From the NCBI RefSeq assembly GCF_007830635.1, contig NZ_VLLA01000038.1:1-51010 (forward strand): a DNA stretch of 51,010 nucleotides. The letters run 5' to 3'. Source of the DNA: Bradyrhizobium huanghuaihaiense (GTDB lineage Bacteria; Pseudomonadota; Alphaproteobacteria; Rhizobiales; Xanthobacteraceae). Of this stretch, positions 8,486 to 17,134 are shown in pieces; within the stretch, counting starts at the first letter, position 1, and every line of letters starts with the position of its first letter. The notes under the pieces were generated by a model, which was not told where the DNA came from, searched no databases, and worked only from the letters and a program-made list of their open reading frames with translations. The translations under genes and the position numbers were made by a program.

Positions 8486-9454
8486 TCAATGCGGGCAGGT
8501 CTCGACCTCGACCGTGATGTGGCTGAGGCCCTTCAGCCCGGCGAGCCGCTTCTTGTAGACGGCCGGCTGCTTCGGCTTGTCCGAGACCACCGAGACGAGC
8601 ACGGCGCAATGGCCGGGGCCGACCTGCCAGAGATGCAGATCGGTGACGCGGTCCTCGCCGACCTCCATGCGCGCCCGGATCACCCGCTCCAGCTTCTCGT
8701 CGGCGCGCACGTCGAGCAGCACCGCGCCTGACGACTTGATCAGGCCGAACGCCCAGCTCGCGATCACGACGCTGCCGATCAGGCCCACGGCCGGGTCAGC
8801 CCAGACCCAGCCCGAATACATCGCGACCACGAGGGCGCCGATCGCCAGCACCGAGGTCGCTGCGTCCGCCATGACGTGGACGTAGGCCGCACGGAGATTG
8901 TTGTCGTGATGATGGTGGTGGTGATCGTGCTCATCGTGATCATGATGCGCATGGCTGTGGCCATGATCATGACCGTGATGGTGATGGTGATGGTCGTGGC
9001 TGTCGCGCAAGAGCCACGCGCTGGCGAGGTTGACGCACAGCCCCAGCGCGGCCACCGCGATCGCCTCGCCATAGACGATCGGCACCGGCGTGATCAGCCG
9101 CAGCACGCTCTCGTAGGCGATCTCGACCGCGATCAGTCCGAGGATGATCGCGCTGGAGAAGGCGGCGAGATCGCCGAACTTGCCGGTGCCGAAGGTGAAA
9201 TGCGCATTCCCGAGGTGCCGGCGCGCGAAGCGGTAGGCGAAGGCAGCGATGCCGAGCGCGGCCGCATGCGTGCCCATGTGCCAGCCGTCGGCCAGAAGCG
9301 CCATCGAGCCGAACAGCGAGCCGGCGACGATCTCGCCGACCATCATGACCAGCGTCAGCACGACCACGAGCCAGGTGCGCCGCTCGTTCTCGTCATGCTT
9401 CTCGCCCAGGAAGGCGTGGTCATGCGTCCACTGTTCAATGGAGTGGGAATGCAT
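8486..9454 (-). CDS. dmeF: Cation diffusion facilitator, DmeF-type Co/Ni efflux protein
   Basis: 322 residues with six transmembrane helices. The transport-site residues appear as ALLADGWHMGTH (D56, H59 and following) and YVHVMADAAT (H193, D197). The N-terminus is histidine-rich, and a His/Asp-rich cytoplasmic loop spans residues 151-184. Together these features match DmeF proteins that export Co2+ and Ni2+ by proton antiport. A C-terminal CDF domain follows. GGAG lies six bases before the ATG. No dmeR regulator is adjacent, unlike in many rhizobia. Metal specificity is by family resemblance. Confidence 0.88.
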   Translation of the reverse strand: MHSHSIEQWTHDHAFLGEKHDENERRTWLVVVLTLVMMVGEIVAGSLFGSMALLADGWHMGTHAAALGIAAFAYRFARRHLGNAHFTFGTGKFGDLAAFSSAIILGLIAVEIAYESVLRLITPVPIVYGEAIAVAALGLCVNLASAWLLRDSHDHHHHHHGHDHGHSHAHHDHDEHDHHHHHHDNNLRAAYVHVMADAATSVLAIGALVVAMYSGWVWADPAVGLIGSVVIASWAFGLIKSSGAVLLDVRADEKLERVIRARMEVGEDRVTDLHLWQVGPGHCAVLVSVVSDKPKQPAVYKKRLAGLKGLSHITVEVETCPH

Positions 9455-9569
9455 CGAATTCTCCAGAGGATTCAGGTCTATTGGCGCGCATTATAGACCG
9501 GTGAAGCCCAATTTTCTAAGGCCCAATCGTCCTGCCGATTGACAGTTCCGCTTAGTTTAGCTGTAATCA

Positions 9570-9579
9570 CCCCATGGGG
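9570..9579. promoter_or_regulatory. CCCCATGGGG palindrome between dmeF and chrB
   Basis: A perfect 10-bp palindrome of G/C tracts lies in an otherwise A/T-richer stretch of the 199-bp divergent promoter region. CsoR/RcnR/DmeR-type metal sensors bind G-tracts of this kind, so it may be a metal-responsive operator. The flanking arms are not symmetrical, so the call is tentative. Confidence 0.3.
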
Positions 9580-9653
9580 ATTTGAGCGATCTCCCCACGA
9601 GGCGACATGCCCAAGTATCGCGTCCCGTTCAGTTTTTGCGAGGACGCATCAAC

Positions 9654-10472
9654 ATGTCTACTTTCACGACCATATCATCCGATAAATTGGCGCGCCTGAT
9701 CGGCACGGCCAATGCCCCTGTCCTGATCGACGTCCGCACGGAGGAGGATTTTGCCGCCGACCGGCGGCTGATCCCAGGCTCCATCAGACGCAGCCACGAG
9801 ACCGTTGCGGAATGGGGCGGCGAATTTGCCGGCCGCCGGGCCGTCGTCTCGTGCTTCCGCGGCGAGAAGCTCGCGCAGGGCACAGCGGCCTGGCTTCGCC
9901 AGCTTGGCGCGGAGGCCGAGACGCTGGAGGGTGGCTTCGAGGGCTGGAAGGCAGCGAAACTGCCGCTGCTCGATACCCGCAAGCTGCCGCCGCGCGACGC
10001 CAAGGGACGCACCGTCTGGGTGACCCGGGCGCGGCCGAAGGTCGACCGCATCGCCTGCCCATGGCTGATCCGCCGCTTCGTCGATCCCGATGCGGTGTTC
10101 CTCTACGTCGCACCGTCCGAGGTGGTCGCGGTCGGCGAGCGCTTTGGCGCGGCCCCCTTCGACATCGAGAACGTGTTCTGGAGCCACCGCGGCGAGCTCT
10201 GCACCTTCGACGTCATGATCGAGGAGTTCGGCATCGCGACGCCGGCCCTGCTCCACCTCGCGACGCTGGTGCGCGGCGCCGATACCGCGCGGCCAGACCT
10301 CGCGCCGGAGGCGCCCGGCCTGCTCGCCGCCTCGCTCGGGCTGTCGCGGATGTACGATGACGATCTCGAGCAGCTCGAGGCCGGCATGACGCTCTACGAC
10401 GCGTTCTACCGCTGGTGCCGCGACGCGACGGCCGAGACCCACAACTGGCCGACCAACAAGGTGAAGGCGTAA
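9654..10472 (+). CDS. chrB: Rhodanese-ChrB fusion, chromate-resistance sensor
   Basis: 272 residues. An N-terminal rhodanese domain (about 5-112) carries the loop VVSCFRGEKLAQ with catalytic-position Cys67. A C-terminal ChrB domain (about 125-265) follows, including DRIACPWLIRRFVDPDA and THNWP. ChrB proteins sense chromate and control chrA. The ATG at 9654 has AGGA at 9641-9644; an upstream TTG at 9582 would add 24 unlikely residues. Its TAA overlaps the chrA start as TAATG, so the two genes are translationally coupled. Confidence 0.88.
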   Translation: MSTFTTISSDKLARLIGTANAPVLIDVRTEEDFAADRRLIPGSIRRSHETVAEWGGEFAGRRAVVSCFRGEKLAQGTAAWLRQLGAEAETLEGGFEGWKAAKLPLLDTRKLPPRDAKGRTVWVTRARPKVDRIACPWLIRRFVDPDAVFLYVAPSEVVAVGERFGAAPFDIENVFWSHRGELCTFDVMIEEFGIATPALLHLATLVRGADTARPDLAPEAPGLLAASLGLSRMYDDDLEQLEAGMTLYDAFYRWCRDATAETHNWPTNKVKA

Positions 10473-11857
10473 TGGATACCCGCAGCCTTCAAACGGGAGC
10501 TGATGCCGGTCACGGCATCAGCTTCAACGAGGCTTTCCGTGTCTGGCTGCGCGTCGCCTGCCTGAGTTTTGGCGGGCCCGCGGGCCAGATCGCGGTGATG
10601 CATCGCATCCTCGTCGAGGAGAAGAAGTGGATCTCCGAAGGCCGTTTCCTGCATGCGCTGAACTATTGCATGCTGCTGCCGGGACCGGAGGCGCAGCAGC
10701 TTGCGACCTATGTCGGCTGGCTGATGCATCGGACCGCCGGCGGGCTGATGGCGGGCGGGCTGTTCATCCTGCCCGGCATCATCGCCATCATGGCCTTGAG
10801 CTACATCTACGCGGCTTTCGGCAATGTCAGCTTCGTCGAGGCGCTGTTCTTCGGCCTGAAGGCCGCCGTGCTCGCCATCGTCGTCGAGGCCGTGGTGCGT
10901 GTCGGCAAGCGCGCGCTGAAGAACCGGATCATGATCGCGCTCGCCGCAATCGCCTTCGTCGCGATCTTCTTCTTCGCCGTCCCCTTCCCGATCATCATCA
11001 TCGCCGCCGGCGTGATCGGCTATGTCGGCGCGCGGCATGGTCGTCCGGAATTTGCCCCGGCCGCTCACGGCCATGGTGACAGCAGCGCCGTGATCGACAG
11101 CATGCTCGGCGATGCCGTGCCCGATCACATCAAACCCGACACCGGGCGCGCGATCCGCGTCGGCGCGTTGTGGCTGGCGCTCTGGCTGGTGCCGGTGATC
11201 GCCCTGCTCGCCGCGTTCGGTGAGGCCAACGTCTTCAGCCAGATCGCGCTGTTCTTCTCGAAGATGGCGCTCGTCACCTTCGGCGGCGCCTACGCGGTGC
11301 TGGCCTATGTGGCCCAGCAGGCGGTCGAGCATTATCACTGGCTGAAGCCGCACGAGATGCTCGACGGCCTCGGCATGGCCGAGACCACGCCGGGCCCGCT
11401 GATCATGGTGCTGCAGTTCGTGGGCTTCATGGCGGCCTATCGCGACCCGAGCGGCCTGTCGCCGATGGTCGCCGCCACGTTCGGCGGCCTGCTCGCAACC
11501 TGGGTCACCTTCACGCCCTGCTTCCTCTGGATCTTCGTCGGCGCGCCCTATATCGAGCGCCTGCGCGGCAACACCGGCCTTGCCGGCGCGCTCAGCGCGA
11601 TCACCGCCGCCGTCGTCGGCGTGATCCTCAACCTCTCGATCTGGTTCGCCCTGCACACGCTGTTCCGCGAAACCGCGCCGGTGCACGCCTTCCCCTTCGC
11701 CTTCGACCGGCCGGTCTTGACCAGCGTCGACATCCCCGCGCTCGTGCTGGCGATCGCGGCCGCGACCGCGATCTTCCGCTTCAAGCTGGGAATGCTCACG
11801 GTGCTGGCCGGCAGCTGCGCGGCGGGCGTGGTGTTGCGGGTGGCTGGGGTCATTTAG
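10472..11857 (+). CDS. chrA: Chromate efflux transporter, long-chain CHR family
   Basis: 461 residues with two homologous CHR domains and about 10-12 membrane segments. The repeat signatures are SFGGPAGQIAVMHRILVEEK near residue 29 and TFGGAYAVLAYVAQQAVEHY in the second half. ChrA exports chromate from the cytoplasm by proton-coupled antiport. The start ATG shares one base with the chrB stop (TAATG). The divergent dmeF makes this a small metal/oxyanion efflux block. Confidence 0.93.
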   Translation: MDTRSLQTGADAGHGISFNEAFRVWLRVACLSFGGPAGQIAVMHRILVEEKKWISEGRFLHALNYCMLLPGPEAQQLATYVGWLMHRTAGGLMAGGLFILPGIIAIMALSYIYAAFGNVSFVEALFFGLKAAVLAIVVEAVVRVGKRALKNRIMIALAAIAFVAIFFFAVPFPIIIIAAGVIGYVGARHGRPEFAPAAHGHGDSSAVIDSMLGDAVPDHIKPDTGRAIRVGALWLALWLVPVIALLAAFGEANVFSQIALFFSKMALVTFGGAYAVLAYVAQQAVEHYHWLKPHEMLDGLGMAETTPGPLIMVLQFVGFMAAYRDPSGLSPMVAATFGGLLATWVTFTPCFLWIFVGAPYIERLRGNTGLAGALSAITAAVVGVILNLSIWFALHTLFRETAPVHAFPFAFDRPVLTSVDIPALVLAIAAATAIFRFKLGMLTVLAGSCAAGVVLRVAGVI

Positions 11858-12045
11858 AGCGTATCGTCGCCTCCATTTTCGCCGCCGGAAGGACGTGAGC
11901 GGCAGCATTCTCGGCATGTGTGAGGGAGCATCACCGACGTTAACCCTGTCGGTAAATGATCCGTCGTGGGTCGGCGGCTCGCCGACAAGTTGCCTTATTG
12001 GAGCGGAGAATTTTCAGCAGCGCTAACGTAGGTTAGAGGCGCATT

Positions 12046-12501
12046 ATGCTGAGAATGGCGTTGTTGGGCCTCCTGATCCTGCTGAGCGTAGGAATGCTGT
12101 CGGCCATGGAGCTGAGGGCTCCACCGCGTCGCGCAGCCGCGATCGCCGGCCAAAATACAGACATTTCCGCTTCACATGGCGCGCTGGCGAAGGCTGATCG
12201 CCTTGAAATTGTTGCTGTGAGCAGCGAGATGCCGACACCGGCTGCTGTGGTTGAAGACCGTGTTGCTCCCCCGGAAAACATCCATATTGGTTCGTCTGAG
12301 CCGAAGCCGGTCGCCCGTCATCGGCACAATTCGAAGAAGATCGCGACCGCTGAACGTCCCAAGCCGAAGCCAAGAGCAATCCTTGTCAAGCAAACCGCCA
12401 ATTTCCAGCGTCCAAAGGCCGCCAGCAATACCGAGCCCTGTCGGCTCAAGGCGTTTGGTGGTTTGCTCAAGGCGCTGAATCTGACCGGTTGCGAAATCTG
12501 A
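12046..12501 (+). CDS. Hypothetical exported basic protein
   Basis: 151 residues. A hydrophobic N-terminal segment (about 4-21) looks like a signal peptide or anchor. The rest is proline-, alanine- and lysine-rich (EPKPVARHRHNSKK, ERPKPKPR) and probably disordered. It ends in a short segment with two cysteines (PCRLKAFGGLLKALNLTGC). GAGG ten bases before the ATG supports translation. I do not recognise a family; the same architecture is common in small unannotated rhizobial envelope proteins. Confidence 0.6.
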   Translation: MLRMALLGLLILLSVGMLSAMELRAPPRRAAAIAGQNTDISASHGALAKADRLEIVAVSSEMPTPAAVVEDRVAPPENIHIGSSEPKPVARHRHNSKKIATAERPKPKPRAILVKQTANFQRPKAASNTEPCRLKAFGGLLKALNLTGCEI

Positions 12502-12551
12502 GGATCCTTCTGGGGCGTGGCCCCCGTCGACCGTTCGAGGGGCCGCGGCGT

Positions 12552-12653
12552 ACTGGATGCCCCGGTCCCGCCTCCGCCAAGGCCACAAGGGTGCTCGGCC
12601 CGCCGGAGCTTTAGCGAAGGCGGCAAGCCGGGGTATGACAACGATGTTGGACC
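12552..12653. repeat. Dispersed GC-rich repeat element
   Basis: The stretch starts TACTGGATGCCCCGG and ends CCGGGGTATGACA, the usual borders of a noncoding repeat seen many times in Bradyrhizobium and Rhodopseudomonas genomes. It has partial internal complementarity (CCCCGG with CCGGGG; CGCCTCCGCC with GGCGG). It lies between two convergent genes. Identification rests on remembered similarity. Confidence 0.4.
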
Positions 12654-12678
12654 GGCAGACTGCCCAACTCTGTTCCGC

Positions 12679-13362
12679 CTAGCGCAGCCGCGAGAAGCGG
12701 AAATTGCAGTGGCTCGCGCCGCCGGCAAGCGTTTGTGTCCGCTCCAGACGGATGCCCCGCGTTGCATAGGCGTCGAAATCAAGCCCGCAAATGTTCGGCA
12801 GAATGTCCTTGTCGCCATGGCGCGCCGCGAATTTGCAGAAGCCGCAGGCCTTGTAGTCGATACCGAATTCGAAATTGTCACCTGGGCCAGGCTCGACGAA
12901 ATCGTAGACGAAGTCTTCCGGAAAGGCGTCCTGATGGCTGCTCGCCGCGCTCAGTGCAGCCTGCTCGCGTAGCAGGGCCTGGTTCTCAGGCGACATGAAC
13001 TGCCGTCCCGCGGCGAGACGTTCCGCTTCCGGGACGGTGAGCAACTGCGCCTTGTAGGTTTCCCGCTCGATCTCGCCGATCACTGGCAGCGGCACGCCGC
13101 GCCGCCGGAGCACCCGGCTGATCGCCATGAAGCCGATCAGACGCATGAAGAAATCGCTCATGCGACTGGCCGCGCCCCCGACATAGGGCATCTGGGTGAG
13201 CACGATCTCGAATTCGTCCATCACCTCCTGCCTGATCCCGTCGATATCGGACAGATGCGCGCGTTCCCGCAGCATCGCCTCGGCAAGATCGAGGCGATGG
13301 CGCATGGCGGCCTCCATGGCACCGCGATGCGCCTCGTAGAATGGATGGATGCTCTCAACCAT
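12679..13362 (-). CDS. L-2-amino-thiazoline-4-carboxylate hydrolase family protein
   Basis: 227 residues, soluble. The C-terminal half has a cysteine cluster (DYKACGFCKFAARHG) and ends GGASHCNFRF, the pattern of the ATC hydrolase family, which opens the thiazoline ring of 2-aminothiazoline-4-carboxylate on the way to cysteine. It is the third gene of a minus-strand operon after VOC and RidA genes (27-nt gap). RidA removes reactive imines, so an imine-producing pathway is plausible. The substrate in this organism is unproven. Confidence 0.75.
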   Translation of the reverse strand: MVESIHPFYEAHRGAMEAAMRHRLDLAEAMLRERAHLSDIDGIRQEVMDEFEIVLTQMPYVGGAASRMSDFFMRLIGFMAISRVLRRRGVPLPVIGEIERETYKAQLLTVPEAERLAAGRQFMSPENQALLREQAALSAASSHQDAFPEDFVYDFVEPGPGDNFEFGIDYKACGFCKFAARHGDKDILPNICGLDFDAYATRGIRLERTQTLAGGASHCNFRFSRLR

Positions 13363-13389
13363 TAGACACCTGACTGGATTGGCTTGGGT

Positions 13390-13776
13390 TCATTCCGCGG
13401 CGATTGCCTCGATCTCCAGCAGCCATTTACTGTCCACGGTCTCGACGATCACGACCGTCAGCGCGGGCCGGTGCTCGCCGAGCACCGTGCGGCGAATGAT
13501 GCGGTTGGGCACGACCTGGGTCCGGTCCGTCAGGAACGTCGTGACCTTGACCAGATGCTCGACGCCGAGGCCAGCGGCGGCGAGCACCGCGATGACGTTG
13601 CGCCAGGCCTGCTCGCATTGCGCCTCAAATCCCTCTGGCACCGCGCCGTCGGATTCCTCGGGCACCTGGCCGCTGACGAACAGCAGGCGGCGATGCTGAC
13701 TGAGCTCAACGCCCATGCTGTAGCCGCCGGCGGGGGGATGGACCGCTGCGGGATTGTGGTTGAGGATGTGCGCCAT
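13390..13776 (-). CDS. RidA family (YjgF/YER057c) protein
   Basis: 128 residues from the ATG at 13776; a longer frame adds 14 unlikely residues. The family pattern is seen in LLFVSGQVPEE, GLGVEHLVKVTTFLTDR and HRPALTVVIVETVDSKWLLE. RidA proteins hydrolyse enamine/imine intermediates, and the conserved Arg of the canonical deaminase subgroup is not clear here (HRPALTVV replaces the usual R-P-A-R region), so activity is uncertain. Only one base separates the preceding VOC stop from this ATG, so the genes are coupled. Confidence 0.88.
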   Translation of the reverse strand: MAHILNHNPAAVHPPAGGYSMGVELSQHRRLLFVSGQVPEESDGAVPEGFEAQCEQAWRNVIAVLAAAGLGVEHLVKVTTFLTDRTQVVPNRIIRRTVLGEHRPALTVVIVETVDSKWLLEIEAIAAE

Positions 13777-13777
13777 G

Positions 13778-14647
13778 TCAGCCTGCCTCCTGCTCGACGA
13801 ATTCCAGCGCCAGACCATGCGTGGCGACGGGCGGGATCAGCAGCACGCCGCCAGTCATCGCGAAGCCGACGCCGTTGCTCTCCAATGCCCGCCGCGTCGC
13901 ATCGAGATCGGCGACCGCGAGGCGCGCAGCGCAGAAGCGCGGCGACGAGCTGCTTGCGAGGCCCGGCAACCGGCGCTTCAGCTCGGACGGGCCAAGCAGC
14001 GTGACCCGGTTATCGCTCTCGCCGATCGTCAGGCCGCCAGGCGCAAGCTCGGCGGGACCTTCCATGAGGCGCTCGAAAAACTCGCGATGCGCCGCCGGCT
14101 CCTCGGCCGACATCACGACCTCGATCACGCGCGCGGCGCCGTTGGCGTGCCGCTGATACTCCGGCTTCCAAAATAGTTCCGGCGGGTGACGCTGCTGGCA
14201 GGTGAAGAACGCTACTCCGGGCATGGCGGGATCGGTGGCGAAGGCCAGGGAAAACGCGACGCGTGCCGTGCCTCCATCAGGCAGCACCGCATCGCGGCCA
14301 AAGTCGAACGGCGCGTAGGCGCCGATGCCGTCGGCCTTGAAGCGGGCCGCATCGGCATGGGCGTCGGTGCTGTGCAAGACCAGCATCGACATGCCTTCGG
14401 CCTGCATCAGAAAATCCCGGTTGTGGGCCGCGAAGCTGAAATGGCCGGGTGCGCTTGCTGGCACCAACGCATCGTCGGTGACGGCCAGCAGCTCCACAAA
14501 ATTGTCGGCGAACTGCGCGAGGCGGTTGCTGGTTCCAAACGGGTGCACACCGGTCGGCGTGAGCTTGAAGCCCAGCGCCTGCCAATCAAGGGCAGCCTGT
14601 TCGAGATCGCGGACGCAAATGACGAGATGATCCAGTCGGCGGGGCAT
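13778..14647 (-). CDS. VOC (glyoxalase-like) family protein
   Basis: 289 residues with two vicinal-oxygen-chelate modules. The first begins LDHLVICVRDLEQAALDWQA; the second includes ARVIEVVMSAEEPAAHREFF. The conserved DHLVI histidine is present as a candidate metal ligand. The family includes lyases, dioxygenases and binding proteins, so no reaction is assigned. GGAG lies six bases before the ATG. It leads an operon with RidA and ATC-hydrolase genes and is divergent from a LysR-type gene, 127 bp away. Confidence 0.82.
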   Translation of the reverse strand: MPRRLDHLVICVRDLEQAALDWQALGFKLTPTGVHPFGTSNRLAQFADNFVELLAVTDDALVPASAPGHFSFAAHNRDFLMQAEGMSMLVLHSTDAHADAARFKADGIGAYAPFDFGRDAVLPDGGTARVAFSLAFATDPAMPGVAFFTCQQRHPPELFWKPEYQRHANGAARVIEVVMSAEEPAAHREFFERLMEGPAELAPGGLTIGESDNRVTLLGPSELKRRLPGLASSSSPRFCAARLAVADLDATRRALESNGVGFAMTGGVLLIPPVATHGLALEFVEQEAG

Positions 14648-14774
14648 GGGGTTCTCCGGATTGCAGACTGACCGTATCCGGCAACATCGCCGCGGCGCAA
14701 AGCATCATTCCTGCGGTTCAGCGCAAGAAAATCTATTGCAAGGCCGCAAGCGATCAGTGTCAAACTGAGGTGCG

Positions 14775-15404
14775 ATGACATACGCCCTTCCACCACTCAA
14801 CGCGCTCCGCGCCTTCGAAGCCGCCGCGCGGCATCTCAGCTTCAAGCTCGCCGCGCACGAGCTGCACGTGACGCCTGCCGCCGTCGGGCAGCAGGTGAAG
14901 GCGCTGGAGGCGCGCCTCGGCGTGCAGCTGTTCGAGCGGCTGCATAAGCAGCTGATCCTGACCGCGGCCGGTCAGGCCTATCTGCCCGGAATCTCCGAAG
15001 GCTTTCGCCACATTGCGGAGGCGACCGCGCAATTGAAGCCGGCGGGAGCGCTGCTGCTGCAGTTGGGCGTCCACGGCACCTTCGACTTGCGCCGGCTCGC
15101 TTTGGCGGAATTTCGCAACGCGCATGCGGACGTCGGTTTGAGGGTGCTGCAGCCGGCCGGCCTGCACGAGCTCGTCGAAGGCAAGGTCGATCTGCTGATC
15201 GCTCGCGGGCTTGGTCACCATCCCGGCTATCGCTGTGACCGGGTCAACCAAGGATCGGGCCTGGGCGATTGGCTGATCGCGCCCGAAGGCGCCGCCGATT
15301 GCCCTGAGATCGTCAGCTTCCGCGAATGGCTGCGCGCCCTGTCGGCCGAGACCTCGCGCGCAAGCCGCAGCCGCCCTCGCCTGGTCGGCACCGTCGGAAG
15401 TTGA
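14775..15404 (+). CDS. LysR-type regulator with shortened effector domain (GcvA-like)
   Basis: 209 residues instead of about 300. The N-terminal winged HTH is complete (LPPLNALRAFEAAARHLSFK, then AAVGQQVKALEARLGVQLFERL). The effector domain starts normally (FDLRRLALAEFRNAHADVGL) but jumps from RVNQGSGLGDWLIAPE straight to the C-terminal FREWLRAL. About 90-100 residues of the ligand-binding lobes seem absent, in frame. It is divergent from the VOC-RidA-ATC operon and is its natural regulator, but may be constitutive or non-functional. GAGGTGCG precedes the ATG. Confidence 0.8.
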   Translation: MTYALPPLNALRAFEAAARHLSFKLAAHELHVTPAAVGQQVKALEARLGVQLFERLHKQLILTAAGQAYLPGISEGFRHIAEATAQLKPAGALLLQLGVHGTFDLRRLALAEFRNAHADVGLRVLQPAGLHELVEGKVDLLIARGLGHHPGYRCDRVNQGSGLGDWLIAPEGAADCPEIVSFREWLRALSAETSRASRSRPRLVGTVGS

Positions 15405-15428
15405 GAGCAATCGCCTCGCCGCTTGCTC

Positions 15429-15508
15429 CGTCATTGCGAGCGGAGCGAAGCAATCCAGGCTGTCTCCGCGGAAAGATTCTGGATTGCTTCGCTCCGCTCG
15501 CAATGACG
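15429..15508. repeat. 80-bp palindromic repeat, copy 1
   Basis: Perfect inverted arms of 30 nt (15429-15458 and 15479-15508) begin CGTCATTGCGAGCGGAGCG and enclose a 20-nt loop holding TCCGCGGA. A second copy is at 18827-18906. It is a dispersed palindromic element, intergenic, in the style of rhizobial RPE/REP units. Confidence 0.88.
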
Positions 15509-15542
15509 ATGGAGAAACAGCGAGCGCACTCCACACCGTGCC

Positions 15543-15573
15543 CCCCGCGCTATGGCGTAGCCATTGCGCGGGG
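15543..15573. terminator. GC-rich hairpin downstream of the GMC gene
   Basis: CCCCGCGC at 15543-15550 pairs with GCGCGGGG at 15566-15573, with inner ATGGC/GCCAT pairing. It lies 12 bp past the GMC oxidoreductase stop (minus strand) and could end that transcript, or be part of the adjacent repeat. No T-run follows. Confidence 0.35.
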
Positions 15574-15585
15574 ATGACGGGATAA

Positions 15586-17130
15586 CTACCGCATCATCAT
15601 CCGCGCAATGGCTTCCCCGATCACCACCGTGGTGAAATGGGTGTTGGCGCGGCAGTCGGACGGCATGATCGAGGCGTCGGCGACGCGCAGGCCGCTGATC
15701 CCTTTCACGGTACCATCGAGATTGACCACACCATCGGCGTCGCCAGCGCCGCTCATGCGGCAGCTGCCGGCGGCGTGCTGGATGTCGCCGGTCTCCCGCC
15801 GCAGCAGCGCATCGAGCTCGTGATCGGGCAGCGCTGCTGCCTGCGGCAGCGTCAAGTCGGTGTCGGTCAGCCTGATCCAGTCGGCGATGCCTGATAGCGC
15901 CGGCTGCGAGGTGATCACGGCAAGGCGCTTCACCGCATCCATCATGCGCAGCATGTCGCGGGGATCGGCCAGCATGTTCTCCTCGACGACCGGATCGATC
16001 GCTGGGTCGGTCGAGGCCAGCTTGAGCGTGCCACGCGAATAGGCGTTGAACAGTCCGGCGCCGATCGCACCCGGCATGCCGATGCCGCGATGGTTGAACG
16101 CGATCAGGATCATGTCGCGCTTGCCGCCATTGGCGAGGCTGGAAGAATAGGTCACGCAACAATTGGTATGGCGGGTGTCCGGATCGGTCGGACGCAGGTC
16201 TTCGCGGAGCTGGATCGTGGCGCGAAACAGCGGATGGTCGAAGAAGTGACGGCCGACCGGCAGGTCGCGCTCGACCGCGATCCCCATCGCCTTCAGCTCC
16301 TCGGCAGGTCCAATGCCCGAGCGCAGCAGGATCGCCGGACTGTGGATGGCGCCGGCACAGAGCACGATCTGGCGCGCGCTGATCTCGTGGGTGCCCTGCC
16401 CCTCGAAATGGACGCGGAGGCCGGTCGCCCGTCCGTCGCTGATCAGCACACGATCGACCAGCGCGTGGCCGCGGATCTCCAGATTGGCCCGGCCGCGCGC
16501 GGGCTCCAGGTAGCCCTCGTTGGTGGTGATACGGCGCAAGTTGCGGCTGTTGATGGGATAGCAGGCAACGCCCTCACCATCAGGGCCGTTGAGATCGGCG
16601 CACCAGGGGTAGCCGCTGGCCAGCGCAGCATCGCGCAAGCCGCGATCGATCGGGCCCCACTCTTCGGGCGGCGCACGGTAGACCGGGAGCGGTCCGCCGC
16701 GGCCGTGACCTGCGGTGTCGCCGAACTCCAGATCGTCCTCGATCACGGAGAATAGCGGCATCACCTCTTTCGCCGACCAGCCGGTGCAGCCATTGGCCGC
16801 CCATTCGTCGAACGCATCAGCAACGCCGCGGATCGCGATCTGGCCATTCATCATCGATGAGCCGCCAAGCCCCTTGCCGCGCCAGTAGAAGCGCGGCTCC
16901 TGCTCCGCCACGCGGCGCGTCAGCAGATCGGGCCACTGCCATTTCTCCTGATACTCGCGCCTATGGATGATCGGAATCGGATTGGGCGTCCTCACTTCCC
17001 ACGGCGCTTCATCAGCGCGCCAGTCGAGACCGGCCTCTAACAGCAGCACGCGGCGTGCGGGATCTTCGGAGAGCCTTGCGGCCACAGCGGCGCCGGCGGA
17101 ACCGCCGCCGACAACAATGACATCGTACAT
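15586..17130 (-). CDS. GMC-family FAD-dependent oxidoreductase
   Basis: 514 residues. The N-terminal FAD-binding fold is VIVVGGGSAGAAVAARLSED, with LLLEAG at the adenine-binding strand. KGLGGSSMMNGQIAIRG matches GMC signature 1 and LCAGAIHSPAILLRSGIG matches signature 2. Near the C-terminus, HAAGSCRMSG and ANTHFTTVVIGEA hold the catalytic His region; the last conserved motif has His where Asn is common. The family oxidises alcohols such as choline. The ATG at 17130 lies four bases after the stop of the binding-protein gene; a TTG at 17145 is less likely. The substrate is unknown. Confidence 0.9.
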   Translation of the reverse strand: MYDVIVVGGGSAGAAVAARLSEDPARRVLLLEAGLDWRADEAPWEVRTPNPIPIIHRREYQEKWQWPDLLTRRVAEQEPRFYWRGKGLGGSSMMNGQIAIRGVADAFDEWAANGCTGWSAKEVMPLFSVIEDDLEFGDTAGHGRGGPLPVYRAPPEEWGPIDRGLRDAALASGYPWCADLNGPDGEGVACYPINSRNLRRITTNEGYLEPARGRANLEIRGHALVDRVLISDGRATGLRVHFEGQGTHEISARQIVLCAGAIHSPAILLRSGIGPAEELKAMGIAVERDLPVGRHFFDHPLFRATIQLREDLRPTDPDTRHTNCCVTYSSSLANGGKRDMILIAFNHRGIGMPGAIGAGLFNAYSRGTLKLASTDPAIDPVVEENMLADPRDMLRMMDAVKRLAVITSQPALSGIADWIRLTDTDLTLPQAAALPDHELDALLRRETGDIQHAAGSCRMSGAGDADGVVNLDGTVKGISGLRVADASIMPSDCRANTHFTTVVIGEAIARMMMR

Positions 17131-17134
17131 CGCG

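Noticed and set aside
8876..9002. Tandem-like GTGATG/CATCAC repetitiveness
   Set aside because: It is the coding sequence of the His/Asp-rich loop of DmeF, not a CRISPR or independent DNA repeat.
11971..11987. GTCGGCG-GCT-CGCCGAC hairpin after chrA
   Set aside because: A 7-bp stem with a 3-nt loop but no T-run; too weak to call a terminator with any confidence.
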